This document shows, in pieces, positions 6,369 through 13,504 of a stretch of DNA of 18,179 bases. A model generated the notes under the pieces. The model saw nothing but the letters and a program-made list of their open reading frames with translations, was not told where the DNA came from and did no database searches. Numbering within the stretch: position 1 is the stretch's first letter; each line of letters opens with the position of its first letter. This DNA is from an uncultured Acetatifactor sp. (GTDB lineage: Bacteria; Bacillota; Clostridia; Lachnospirales; Lachnospiraceae), in NCBI GenBank assembly GCA_910586435.1, contig CAJUGT010000079.1, positions 1 through 18,179 of the forward strand, in the 5' to 3' direction. The translations under genes and the position numbers were made by a program.

Positions 6369-7829
6369 ATGGAAGTTTTAAACAAGGCGATGACGGGAAA
6401 AAAAGAGAGGCCTGTCAAGGTGGTACAGTTCGGAGAGGGCAACTTCCTTCGGGCATTTGTAGACTATATGATTGACATTGCCAACGAACAGGGCAAATTT
6501 GACGGCGACATTGTGCTGATTAAGCCCATCGAGTTCGGGAGCACTGAGAATTTCCACAAGCAGGACTGCCAGTACACCGTATCTCTGCGGGGGATTGTGG
6601 ATGGAGAGGCAAAGATTTTAAACAGGCAGGTCACAAGCGTCAAAGATATTGTGGATACCAGTACGGAATATGAAAAATATATGGGATTGGCTGAAATTGA
6701 CACGCTTCGTTTTGTTGTATCCAATACCACGGAGGCAGGAATTGTATATGATGCGGAGGACAAGTTTGAACTGAATCCTCCCAGGAGCTTTCCCGGTAAG
6801 TTGACGAAGTTTTTATATCATAGATTTGAGACGTTCAAAGGCGATATGGGCAAGGGACTTGTAATGCTGCCTGTGGAGCTGATTGACGACAACGGCATTA
6901 TGCTGAAAAAGTGTGTGATGCAGCTCATTGCGCTCTGGGGCCTTGGGGATGAGTTTAAAAACTGGGTGGAAGAGGCGTGTGTATTTACCTCTACACTGGT
7001 TGACCGCATTGTCACAGGGTATCCTCGGGACACCATTGAGGAAGAGTGGGAGAAGCTGGGGTATGAAGACAGGATTCTTGTCACCGGCGAGCCTTTTGCC
7101 CTTTGGGTCATTGAGAGTCCGAAAGACATCAGCAGGGAACTTCCCCTGCCGGAAGCAGGTCTTCCCGTTATCTTTACCGACAATCAAAAGCCCTATAAGC
7201 AGAGAAAAGTCCGCATCTTAAACGGCGCTCATACTTCTTTTGTGCTGGCGTCTTATCTGTGCGGCAATGATATTGTAAAGCAGTCCATGGAGGATGAGGA
7301 CATCAGGAACTTTATGGTGAAGACCATTTTTGACGAAGTGATTCCCACCCTCACGCTTCCCGAAGAGGAGTTGAAAGAGTTTGCGGAGGCCGTAATCAGC
7401 CGTTTTAACAATCCTTATGTAAAACATGCCCTGCTTTCCATTTCGTTAAACTCTGTTTCCAAGTGGAGAGCCAGATGCATGCCAAGCCTGCTGGGGTATG
7501 CGGAGAAGTTCGGCAAACTGCCGGAGCGTCTTACTTTCTCGCTGGCTGCCTTGATGGCATTCTACACAGGGTCCGAGATACGGGGCAAGGCGTTAATCGG
7601 CAGCCGGAACGGACAGGAGTACGAGATTCTGGACGATATGGACGTATTGGAGTTCTTCCGTGATAACTGTGGTAAGGACAGCCTGGCATTTGTGACTGTG
7701 TTCCTGGGAAATGAGACTTTCTTTGGTCAGGATTTGAATAAAGTAGAAGGGCTTACCGGCGCAGTGGCGGGTTATCTGGATGATATCAAGACAAACGGTA
7801 TGAGGGCGGCATTATGCAGAATTTCCTGA
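6369..7829 (+). CDS. uxaB: Tagaturonate reductase (altronate oxidoreductase)
   Basis: A 486-residue cytoplasmic NAD-dependent oxidoreductase of the mannitol dehydrogenase family (EC 1.1.1.58) that interconverts tagaturonate and altronate. The N-terminal nucleotide-binding segment contains VKVVQFGEGNFLRAF (about residues 16-30). The mid-protein segments ELNPPRSFPGKLTKFLYHRF and VDRIVTGYPRD are typical of UxaB. The C-terminal domain carries KVRILNGAHTSFVLASYLCG (about 278-297), the family's catalytic region. The ATG is preceded by an AAGGGAG ribosome site. The gene is first in the uxaBA operon, driven by the promoter at 6191-6219, and overlaps uxaA by 16 bases. Fructuronate reductase (UxuB) is the main alternative, but the neighbouring altronate dehydratase favours UxaB. 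Confidence 0.95.
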   Translation: MEVLNKAMTGKKERPVKVVQFGEGNFLRAFVDYMIDIANEQGKFDGDIVLIKPIEFGSTENFHKQDCQYTVSLRGIVDGEAKILNRQVTSVKDIVDTSTEYEKYMGLAEIDTLRFVVSNTTEAGIVYDAEDKFELNPPRSFPGKLTKFLYHRFETFKGDMGKGLVMLPVELIDDNGIMLKKCVMQLIALWGLGDEFKNWVEEACVFTSTLVDRIVTGYPRDTIEEEWEKLGYEDRILVTGEPFALWVIESPKDISRELPLPEAGLPVIFTDNQKPYKQRKVRILNGAHTSFVLASYLCGNDIVKQSMEDEDIRNFMVKTIFDEVIPTLTLPEEELKEFAEAVISRFNNPYVKHALLSISLNSVSKWRARCMPSLLGYAEKFGKLPERLTFSLAALMAFYTGSEIRGKALIGSRNGQEYEILDDMDVLEFFRDNCGKDSLAFVTVFLGNETFFGQDLNKVEGLTGAVAGYLDDIKTNGMRAALCRIS

Positions 7830-9415
7830 GAATAAATGATAACGACAATGTGGTGGTGGCGTTACAGACCATTCCGGCGGGGCAGAGCATTCAGCTGACA
7901 GAACAGCCGGACTCCGGCAGTGAAGGGGCCGGGACAAAGACTGTGTCCGCCTGTGGTGGGGAAAATGGCTGCGAGAAGATTGTCACAGCCCTGGAGGAAA
8001 TTCCCGCAGGGCACAAGATGGCAATCTGTGATATCCCCCCAGGGGGAGAGGTGATTAAGTACGGCTATCGCATCGGCAATGCCAAAGAGGAGATTAAGGC
8101 AGGGGCCTGGATACATACGCATAATCTGAAAACCGCTCTGGGTGATTTGCTGGAGTACAGTTATGAGCCGGTGACAGGAGAAAAGGACTTCCCGGCACAG
8201 GGAAAAGCGGCCGGGCTGGAGAATGGAGAGGCGCAAAAGGATGCTCACATGACTTTTATGGGATTCAAACGTCCTGACGGGAAAGTGGGTGTGCGCAACG
8301 AAATCTGGGTGATTCCCACTGTGGGATGTGTGAACAATGTTGCCCAGGCAATAGCAAAGCAGGCCAATGCTTTCCTGAAGGGAAGTGTGGAAGAAGTCAT
8401 TGCCTTTCCGCATCCATATGGCTGTTCCCAGATGGGGGATGACCAGGAGAATACTAGGAAGATTCTGGCGGACTTAATCAATCATCCCAATGCGGGAGGC
8501 GTGCTGGTGCTGGGATTGGGTTGTGAGAACAGCAATATTGACGTGTTAAAGCCCTATATTGGAGAGTTTGACGAGAATAGAGTGAAATTTCTGGTATCCC
8601 AGGAATCCGAGGATGAAATGAAAGATTCCGTGGAGATTATCAAGGGATTAATTGAGTATGCGGCCAGGTTTGAGCGGGAACCTGTAAGTGTAGGCAAGCT
8701 GATTATTGGTATGAAATGCGGCGGCAGTGACGGACTTTCCGGCATCACGGCCAATCCACTGGTGGGGAGGTTCTCGGATAAGCTTATCGCCTGCGGCGGC
8801 ACCACCATTCTCACGGAAGTTCCTGAAATGTTCGGGGCGGAGACCATTTTGATGAATCGCTGCGCGAATGAAGAGCTGTTTCATCAGACGGTGGACTTGA
8901 TTAATGATTTTAAGAACTATTTTAAGAGCCATAATCAGACCATATATGAGAATCCGTCTCCGGGAAATAAAAAAGGCGGGATTTCCACCTTGGAGGACAA
9001 ATCTCTGGGCTGTACTCAGAAGTCGGGCAGCGCTCCGGTTATGGGAGTGCTGCAATATGGAGAAACGGTGGGGACACCGGGGCTGAACCTTCTCAGCGCT
9101 CCGGGAAATGATCTGGTGGCTGCGACGGCATTGGCAGCGGCAGGGGCGCATATCGTTCTGTTTACCACCGGGCGGGGAACTCCTTTTGCGTCCCCTGTAC
9201 CCACGGTGAAGATTTCCACCAATTCAGGACTGGCGGGCAAGAAAGCCAATTGGATTGACTTCAATGCCGGTGTGTTGGTGGAGGATAAAACCATGGAGGA
9301 AGAGGCAGTGAATCTCTTTGACTATGTGGTGGAAGTTGCGTCCGGCAAAAAGGTTTGCAGTGAAGCCGCAGGGTTCCATGATATGGCCATCTTTAAACAG
9401 GGGGTTACTCTATAA
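7814..9415 (+). CDS. uxaA: Altronate dehydratase
   Basis: A 533-residue UxaA-family dehydratase (EC 4.2.1.7) that converts altronate to 2-keto-3-deoxygluconate. An N-terminal SAF domain (about residues 8-115) includes ALEEIPAGHKMAICDIPPGG and ends with GAWIHTHNLKTALGDLLEY. The catalytic domain begins near residue 150 with FKRPDGKVGVRNEIWVIPTV and includes HPYGCSQMGDD, a stretch ending GLGCENSN, KCGGSDGLSGITANP and a C-terminal SGLAGKKANWIDFNAG. It is longer than the usual roughly 495 residues. The extra length lies in a Gly/Ser/Glu-rich insertion inside the SAF domain (about 28-52) and a long linker between domains. The start lies inside the uxaB 3' end and has GAGGG seven bases upstream, which suggests translational coupling. 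Confidence 0.95.
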   Translation: MQNFLRINDNDNVVVALQTIPAGQSIQLTEQPDSGSEGAGTKTVSACGGENGCEKIVTALEEIPAGHKMAICDIPPGGEVIKYGYRIGNAKEEIKAGAWIHTHNLKTALGDLLEYSYEPVTGEKDFPAQGKAAGLENGEAQKDAHMTFMGFKRPDGKVGVRNEIWVIPTVGCVNNVAQAIAKQANAFLKGSVEEVIAFPHPYGCSQMGDDQENTRKILADLINHPNAGGVLVLGLGCENSNIDVLKPYIGEFDENRVKFLVSQESEDEMKDSVEIIKGLIEYAARFEREPVSVGKLIIGMKCGGSDGLSGITANPLVGRFSDKLIACGGTTILTEVPEMFGAETILMNRCANEELFHQTVDLINDFKNYFKSHNQTIYENPSPGNKKGGISTLEDKSLGCTQKSGSAPVMGVLQYGETVGTPGLNLLSAPGNDLVAATALAAAGAHIVLFTTGRGTPFASPVPTVKISTNSGLAGKKANWIDFNAGVLVEDKTMEEEAVNLFDYVVEVASGKKVCSEAAGFHDMAIFKQGVTL

Positions 9416-9468
9416 GGATGAGGGGAATTGTTATTTTGAATCACCCGTCTGTCCTGTGAGAACCTTAT

Positions 9469-9514
9469 AACGACCTTGAAATAGGAAGCAATTCCTGCTC
9501 CAAGGTCGTTTTTT
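9469..9514 (+). terminator. Rho-independent terminator of uxaBA
   Basis: AACGACCTTG (9469-9478) pairs perfectly with CAAGGTCGTT (9501-9510), with an inner AGGAA/TTCCT helix, and the stem runs into six T residues at 9509-9514. It begins 53 bases after the uxaA stop codon. Confidence 0.92.
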
Positions 9515-9573
9515 CTGTCGGCAAATGAGGAGAATATATTGGTTTAAGCTTAACAACGGTTCAGCGGCCTGTC

Positions 9574-9609
9574 AAAACTGCTGCCCGGCTGACGGGCAAG
9601 CTGAGTTTT
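9574..9609. repeat. Hairpin between the uxaBA terminator and the ABC promoter
   Basis: AAAACT (9574-9579) pairs with AGTTTT (9604-9609) around an inner TGCCCG-GCTGA-CGGGCA hairpin (9582-9598). The short T-run makes it a weak terminator candidate. It insulates the uxaBA end from the promoter that follows at 9624. Confidence 0.5.
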
Positions 9610-9623
9610 ACATGGTAAAGTGA

Positions 9624-9652
9624 TTGCAAATGCTGTTAAAATAGTGTATAGT
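9624..9652 (+). promoter_or_regulatory. Strong promoter for the ABC transporter leader
   Basis: TTGCAA (9624-9629) and TATAGT (9647-9652) are separated by 17 bases. Transcription would start near 9659, leaving a leader of about 420 bases before the first transporter ATG at 10083. Confidence 0.75.
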
Positions 9653-9782
9653 CTAAATAAGAAATGCTTCCTTGTCTGAGTGAGTATGTTTGTTCAGCGG
9701 CTTCTATTGCCGTCATTCAGCGGGGGGGCTTTATTTTTATACAATTTTTGACGAAGGAAGGGATGACTGACGACAACGCAGT

Positions 9783-9830
9783 GCCGGCGTGAGAAGCAAG
9801 CGCTGATTGCGCGGGAATAAATGCAATGTG
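9783..9830 (+). repeat. 48-bp module shared with the lacI-uxaC gap (mate at 4930-4977, minus)
   Basis: Ungapped match at 39 of 48 positions to the minus strand of 4930-4977. It begins GCCGGCGTGAGAAGC and ends AATGCAATGTG. Here it forms most of the loop of the CAGTGCC/GGCACTG hairpin of the ABC leader. A weaker resemblance (GCCGGC, then AAGCAA a few bases on) is visible at the start of copy B near 17945. Confidence 0.7.
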
Positions 9831-9857
9831 GCACTGGCATCTGGGGAAGGAGTCATC

Positions 9858-9935
9858 ATGCATAATGCAGGTTTCACAAGAGTCCAGCTAAGAAATGTCA
9901 ATCTATTTATTAAAAATATTCAGCTGGACAGGTGA
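9858..9935 (+). CDS. 25-codon leader ORF upstream of the ABC transporter genes
   Basis: A short ORF with a very good ribosome site (AAGGAG at 9847-9852, five bases before the ATG). It encodes a basic peptide beginning MHNAGFTRVQLRN and ending at TGA 9933-9935. It spans the whole GTCCAGCT/AGCTGGAC helix and stops six bases after it, so a translating ribosome would open that helix. This arrangement suits a translated attenuator leader, as is known upstream of some drug-inducible ABC genes. In copy B an ATG ORF reads the same VQLRN frame but has no ribosome site, so the coding reading is unproven. Confidence 0.4.
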   Translation: MHNAGFTRVQLRNVNLFIKNIQLDR

Positions 9936-10082
9936 GGTTGTGAAGGCGCACGAGAGCAAATTTCATGAGACACTACTTAGTGTCTCTGGGTACTTCCAAA
10001 TGAAATTTGTCTCTCCTGTGTGTGCGCCAAAGGAACCACACCCTTTAGTGTCGCCTGGCAGCGACTTAAAAAAGGAGGGACT

Positions 10083-11666
10083 ATGTTTTTTATATGTATT
10101 GTACTTATTTTATTGACTGCTTCTTTTAATATGATTCTATCAATACTGATAGAAAAGAGTATCAATATTTCCCTGGGGTATGAGAGAGGAAATATATATT
10201 GGTATATTGTTTTCATGATGGGGACGGTATTGCTGTACTTTATTTTATTATTTATCAAATTGCGCTTGCAGGTAGTGATTAGTGAAAATAAGAAAATTAA
10301 GTTAAGAAACGTCATAGTGAAAAAAGCGCTGCGTTTCAGTGAAAATAACCAGGGTTCCGCAGATTTATCTCATATCAATAAGTTGATTTTCCATGACGCG
10401 AAAATTGTTTCAAATCGTCATAAAGATGTGGTCTTTAAACTGGTAGAGATAGGGATTAGCGTATTTGGCGGATTGGTATATTTATATTTCTCAAATATTT
10501 ATATAGGTCTCGCCTCCACTTTTCTGCTTTTGATATTTTATTATTTCAGTAATAAATATAGCAGTGTCATCAGAGAATTAAGCGCTAAGGCTGTAAAAAT
10601 CAGCGAGTCTGTAAGCGGTATTTTTTATGAGGCGTTTGAGGCGTCAGAGATGATTAAAATTTATCGGGGGAAGGGGTTTTTTACCAAAAGATTTGACCAG
10701 GGCGAAAGGGTTAAGGAAGAGAATACCGTTTGCCTGGAGCATAAGAAAAATATGCTTAAGGCGCTTACAGTGTTGGGCATAATGACCTTGCAGATCACTA
10801 CAATTTTAATTGCCTGTTTTTTATTGGATATCAGCCAAAACGCAGGAATGATAGTGGGAATTATTAATGTACTGATTGGAAGTATATTTTATCCTTTTAT
10901 TGATATTCAGGATGTCATTATTGGGAAAAATGAATATTACAATGCGGCAGGAAGGATAAACAGGTTTATTGAAAATCATTCCATGGAACCCCTGGGAGAT
11001 GCTTCACAAGAGCTTGGAGAGATAAAAAGGATTGTGTTTGACAATGTGAGTTTTCGTTATGATCAAAATCGTGGCATGGCATACGAAAATTTTGAGTTTG
11101 GGAAGAATGAAATAGTTGGTATTTATGGGGAAAGCGGAACTGGAAAAACAACAATAGCCAACTTGATTTTGAACAGATTAAAACCTGAAAAGGGGAAGAT
11201 AAAAGTTACGGATATAAATGGTCAGGTTCACGATTTGAATGGCAGTTTAAAAGTGAGTTACCTTTCTTCTCATAACAATTTATTTCGTGCTTCCATCTTG
11301 GATAATGTAAGAATGGGAAATGAAGCTGTCAGTCTGGAGGAAGTAACAGACGCCTTAAAGAAGTTAAATCTGTTTGATAAAATCAGCGAAAATTCACTGG
11401 GATTCAATGCCGTCATAGGGATGGATATTGATTTTTCAGAGGGAGAAAAAAGACGTCTTTGTCTCATCCGCGCAATGTTGCAGGCAGAAGATTTCGTAAT
11501 ATTGGATGAACCATTTGCGTCCATAGATAAAGAGAACATAAAAAGTGTATTGGAGTTCCTGTCACAGAAAAAGGACAACAGGGGTATTATCATTATTTCG
11601 CATGATAAAGATTTGGACGAGATTGCTGATCGGACATATATTATCAAGGGGAGAAAAGCATTATGA
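10083..11666 (+). CDS. ABC transporter half, fused permease and ATPase (subunit 1)
   Basis: A 527-residue exporter-type half transporter: an N-terminal membrane domain with about six helices, then a nucleotide-binding domain from about residue 315. Walker A is GESGTGKTT (from about 350), the signature is FSEGEKRR (about 450), Walker B is FVILDEPFASID (about 472-483) and the H-loop is IISHD. The glutamine expected in the Q-loop is replaced: the segment reads YLSSHNNLFRASILDNV. The frame is open back to a GTG at 10020, but AGGAGG lies immediately before the ATG at 10083 and the upstream codons lie in leader hairpins, so I chose 10083. It overlaps the second transporter gene by four bases (ATGA). 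It is markedly AT-rich compared with uxaBA. The substrate is unknown: a drug, lipid or peptide exporter is possible. No C39 peptidase domain is present. Confidence 0.92.
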   Translation: MFFICIVLILLTASFNMILSILIEKSINISLGYERGNIYWYIVFMMGTVLLYFILLFIKLRLQVVISENKKIKLRNVIVKKALRFSENNQGSADLSHINKLIFHDAKIVSNRHKDVVFKLVEIGISVFGGLVYLYFSNIYIGLASTFLLLIFYYFSNKYSSVIRELSAKAVKISESVSGIFYEAFEASEMIKIYRGKGFFTKRFDQGERVKEENTVCLEHKKNMLKALTVLGIMTLQITTILIACFLLDISQNAGMIVGIINVLIGSIFYPFIDIQDVIIGKNEYYNAAGRINRFIENHSMEPLGDASQELGEIKRIVFDNVSFRYDQNRGMAYENFEFGKNEIVGIYGESGTGKTTIANLILNRLKPEKGKIKVTDINGQVHDLNGSLKVSYLSSHNNLFRASILDNVRMGNEAVSLEEVTDALKKLNLFDKISENSLGFNAVIGMDIDFSEGEKRRLCLIRAMLQAEDFVILDEPFASIDKENIKSVLEFLSQKKDNRGIIIISHDKDLDEIADRTYIIKGRKAL

Positions 11667-13306
11667 AAAAAGCGAGAGTATATATAAGGTCACTTTATCC
11701 ATTCATGGACGGCGGTGTTGCGTTCACATCGCTGTTATATCTGATTGCTGATTCGTTTTATACATTTTTTGTAATCTGTATTTCCATTCTTTTGCAAAAT
11801 GTCACTGAAAAAATCAGCCTGGGAAGTCTGGACAGCTCAATCATGATTCTGTTATTCCTTCTGCCTTCTTTTGTGGTTTTTAAGGTGCTGGTAAGTAAAA
11901 AACTGGCAAAGATTCAATTTCACATTGGCAGCAGGATTAGAAAAGAATTTATGAGAAGTATGCTGAACGCAGACCATCTTACCTTAAAACAACAGGGACA
12001 TGGAGAAATCAGCGAATTAGTGGAACAAGACATTGAAAATGTCTCAAAGTCATTTCAGGAGAGTTTTTTACCCATCGTTTCCGGCATGATTCAGTTCATA
12101 ATTGTCTTAGTGTATGGTTTCATGCATTCCTGTCTCCTGGTGATTGCCATCATGACCCTGACAGTGATTTCAATTATTTTACCCAAAATATTTTCTAAAA
12201 AAATATACAGGGGGTATGAAGAAATTACGAAAACCCAGGAAATCAGCCGGGAGGGGATTAAGAAAACAATACTGTCATTCCAGGACGTGCATACTGCGAA
12301 AGAAAATTGCTTTATAGAGAAACTGGCAGAAAATGATTTTTGTATTTTAAAAGAAAAGCAATATGAGTATGAAAGAGAAGTAATTCTGTTTGATGTAATC
12401 AGCGCCGGACTTGGTCTTTTTACAACGATTGTATGGATTGGGCTGGGAATCCTGTTTATTAACGCAGGAATGATAACCACATCGGTTTTATTTGCGTTTA
12501 TGAATTTGTCAGATGCCATTAACTGGCCCTTTGTTTCATTGCCATATTTGATTGCGGAACTGAATAATGTGTTTGTATCAATTGAAAAAATTAATACAAA
12601 GACAGAGCTCTTAAGCGCCTCACATAAGGATGGAAAGTCATTATGCATTGAAAATGACGAAGAAACAGTGCAGTACGTGCTTAAAAATATTACTTTTTCT
12701 TACGAAAATTCTACTGTGATTGCCGATAAAACTATGGAAATCAATTTCCCGGGAAAAATATTGCTGGATGGGGAGAGCGGCTGCGGAAAAAGCACACTTT
12801 TGAAACTTTTGTGTGGTTTATATCAGCCTGAATCGGGAGAAGTATGTTTCGTAGTGGGAAATAATAAAATATCAGGAGAAAAGCTTGCGGAATATATCAG
12901 TTATGTTGAGCAATCCTCCATTATAATCAACGGCACAGTGGAAGACAATATATTATTTGGCGATTATTGGGAGTCCATTGACGCAATTCAGAAGAACAAC
13001 ATAATGGAAGCTGCTGTCAAAAAGGCAGAGCTTCAGGAATTTTACAGCAGCTTAAGCGATGGGAATAATACGCTTATCGGACGTGGTGGAAGGGAATTGT
13101 CATTTGGAGAAAAACAAAGAATTTCCATTGCCAGGGCCTTGGCTAAGCCGCATAAAATTCTTATTATGGATGAGCCCACAGCGCACATTGATGAAACCAC
13201 AGAGGAAAAGATACTCAGCAATATTCTCTCTTCGGAGGAGAGTGTGATAATGGTTACTCACAGGGAGCGTGTGAAAGAAAAGTTTGATAACAGAATTTGT
13301 ATTTGA
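11663..13306 (+). CDS. ABC transporter half, fused permease and ATPase (subunit 2)
   Basis: A 547-residue partner of the preceding gene with the same layout: six predicted membrane helices in about residues 15-290 and an ATPase domain from about 335. Walker A is GESGCGKST (about 369), the Q-loop glutamine is present (YVEQSSIIINGTVEDNILFG), the signature is LSFGEKQR, Walker B is ILIMDEPTAHID and the H-loop is MVTHRE. The overlapping start and GGGGAG upstream imply translational coupling, so the two products most likely form a heterodimeric exporter. Its Q-loop is canonical whereas that of subunit 1 is not, as in exporters with unequal ATP sites. I see no convincing terminator in 13307-13389. 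Confidence 0.93.
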   Translation: MKKARVYIRSLYPFMDGGVAFTSLLYLIADSFYTFFVICISILLQNVTEKISLGSLDSSIMILLFLLPSFVVFKVLVSKKLAKIQFHIGSRIRKEFMRSMLNADHLTLKQQGHGEISELVEQDIENVSKSFQESFLPIVSGMIQFIIVLVYGFMHSCLLVIAIMTLTVISIILPKIFSKKIYRGYEEITKTQEISREGIKKTILSFQDVHTAKENCFIEKLAENDFCILKEKQYEYEREVILFDVISAGLGLFTTIVWIGLGILFINAGMITTSVLFAFMNLSDAINWPFVSLPYLIAELNNVFVSIEKINTKTELLSASHKDGKSLCIENDEETVQYVLKNITFSYENSTVIADKTMEINFPGKILLDGESGCGKSTLLKLLCGLYQPESGEVCFVVGNNKISGEKLAEYISYVEQSSIIINGTVEDNILFGDYWESIDAIQKNNIMEAAVKKAELQEFYSSLSDGNNTLIGRGGRELSFGEKQRISIARALAKPHKILIMDEPTAHIDETTEEKILSNILSSEESVIMVTHRERVKEKFDNRICI

Positions 13307-13389
13307 TAATAAGGAACTGCTGTTTCATTGCAGGGAAAAAGAAAAGAATCCGTGCAAAAGTAACCTTTTTTATGAAATTGAAAATGAAG

Positions 13390-13418
13390 TTGATTTTTTC
13401 CCTGAGTTTTGGTATGGT
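13390..13418 (+). promoter_or_regulatory. Candidate promoter for the soluble chemoreceptor
   Basis: TTGATT (13390-13395) and TATGGT (13413-13418) are separated by 17 bases, about 85 bases upstream of the chosen GTG start. Each hexamer matches consensus at four of six positions. Confidence 0.5.
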
Positions 13419-13504
13419 AGTGCAAGGGGATTTATGAAAAACAGCTGAAAATCTTCCCGGTGCAAAGGGCCTGGGAAGGTGCGGAGCTGGAAAGGGAAGA
13501 AAAA

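Larger units (their letters stand above)
9659..10082 (+). ncRNA. Long structured 5' leader of the ABC operon (copy A of a repeated structured element)
   Basis: Five or more helices can be drawn. CTTCCTTGTC (9667-9676) pairs with GACGAAGGAAG (9750-9760, one bulge). CAGTGCC near 9779-9785 pairs with GGCACTG at 9830-9836. GTCCAGCT (9882-9889) pairs with AGCTGGAC (9922-9929). A long arm is built from GGCGCAC (9945-9951) with GTGCGCC (10022-10028) and a GAGAG-C-AAATTTCAT strand with its complement (10000-10015), capped by GAGACACT-ACTT-AGTGTCTC (9967-9986). GTCGC/GCGAC (10050-10065) ends nine bases before the GGAGG of the transporter. The part from 9882 to 9977 is repeated at 18041-18179. It matches no riboswitch or T-box consensus I know. 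Attenuator, cis-regulator and independent ncRNA are all possible. Confidence 0.65.

Noticed and set aside
10020..10082. GTG-initiated 21-residue N-terminal extension of ABC subunit 1
   Set aside because: AGGAGG directly precedes the ATG at 10083 and the upstream bases form leader hairpins. The extension cannot be fully excluded because pre-helix residues are common in such transporters.
9659..10082. T-box, known riboswitch or group II intron in the ABC leader
   Set aside because: No GGTGG-ACCGCG T-box sequence, no domain V-like hairpin and no riboswitch core could be found by eye. A covariance search would be decisive.
9895..10116. 73-codon ORF across copy A (begins MSIYLLKIFSWTGEVVKAHE)
   Set aside because: No ribosome site. 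It lies in strongly paired RNA, and copy B changes amino acids mainly at paired positions. Similar frames are likely to be predicted spuriously wherever this element occurs.
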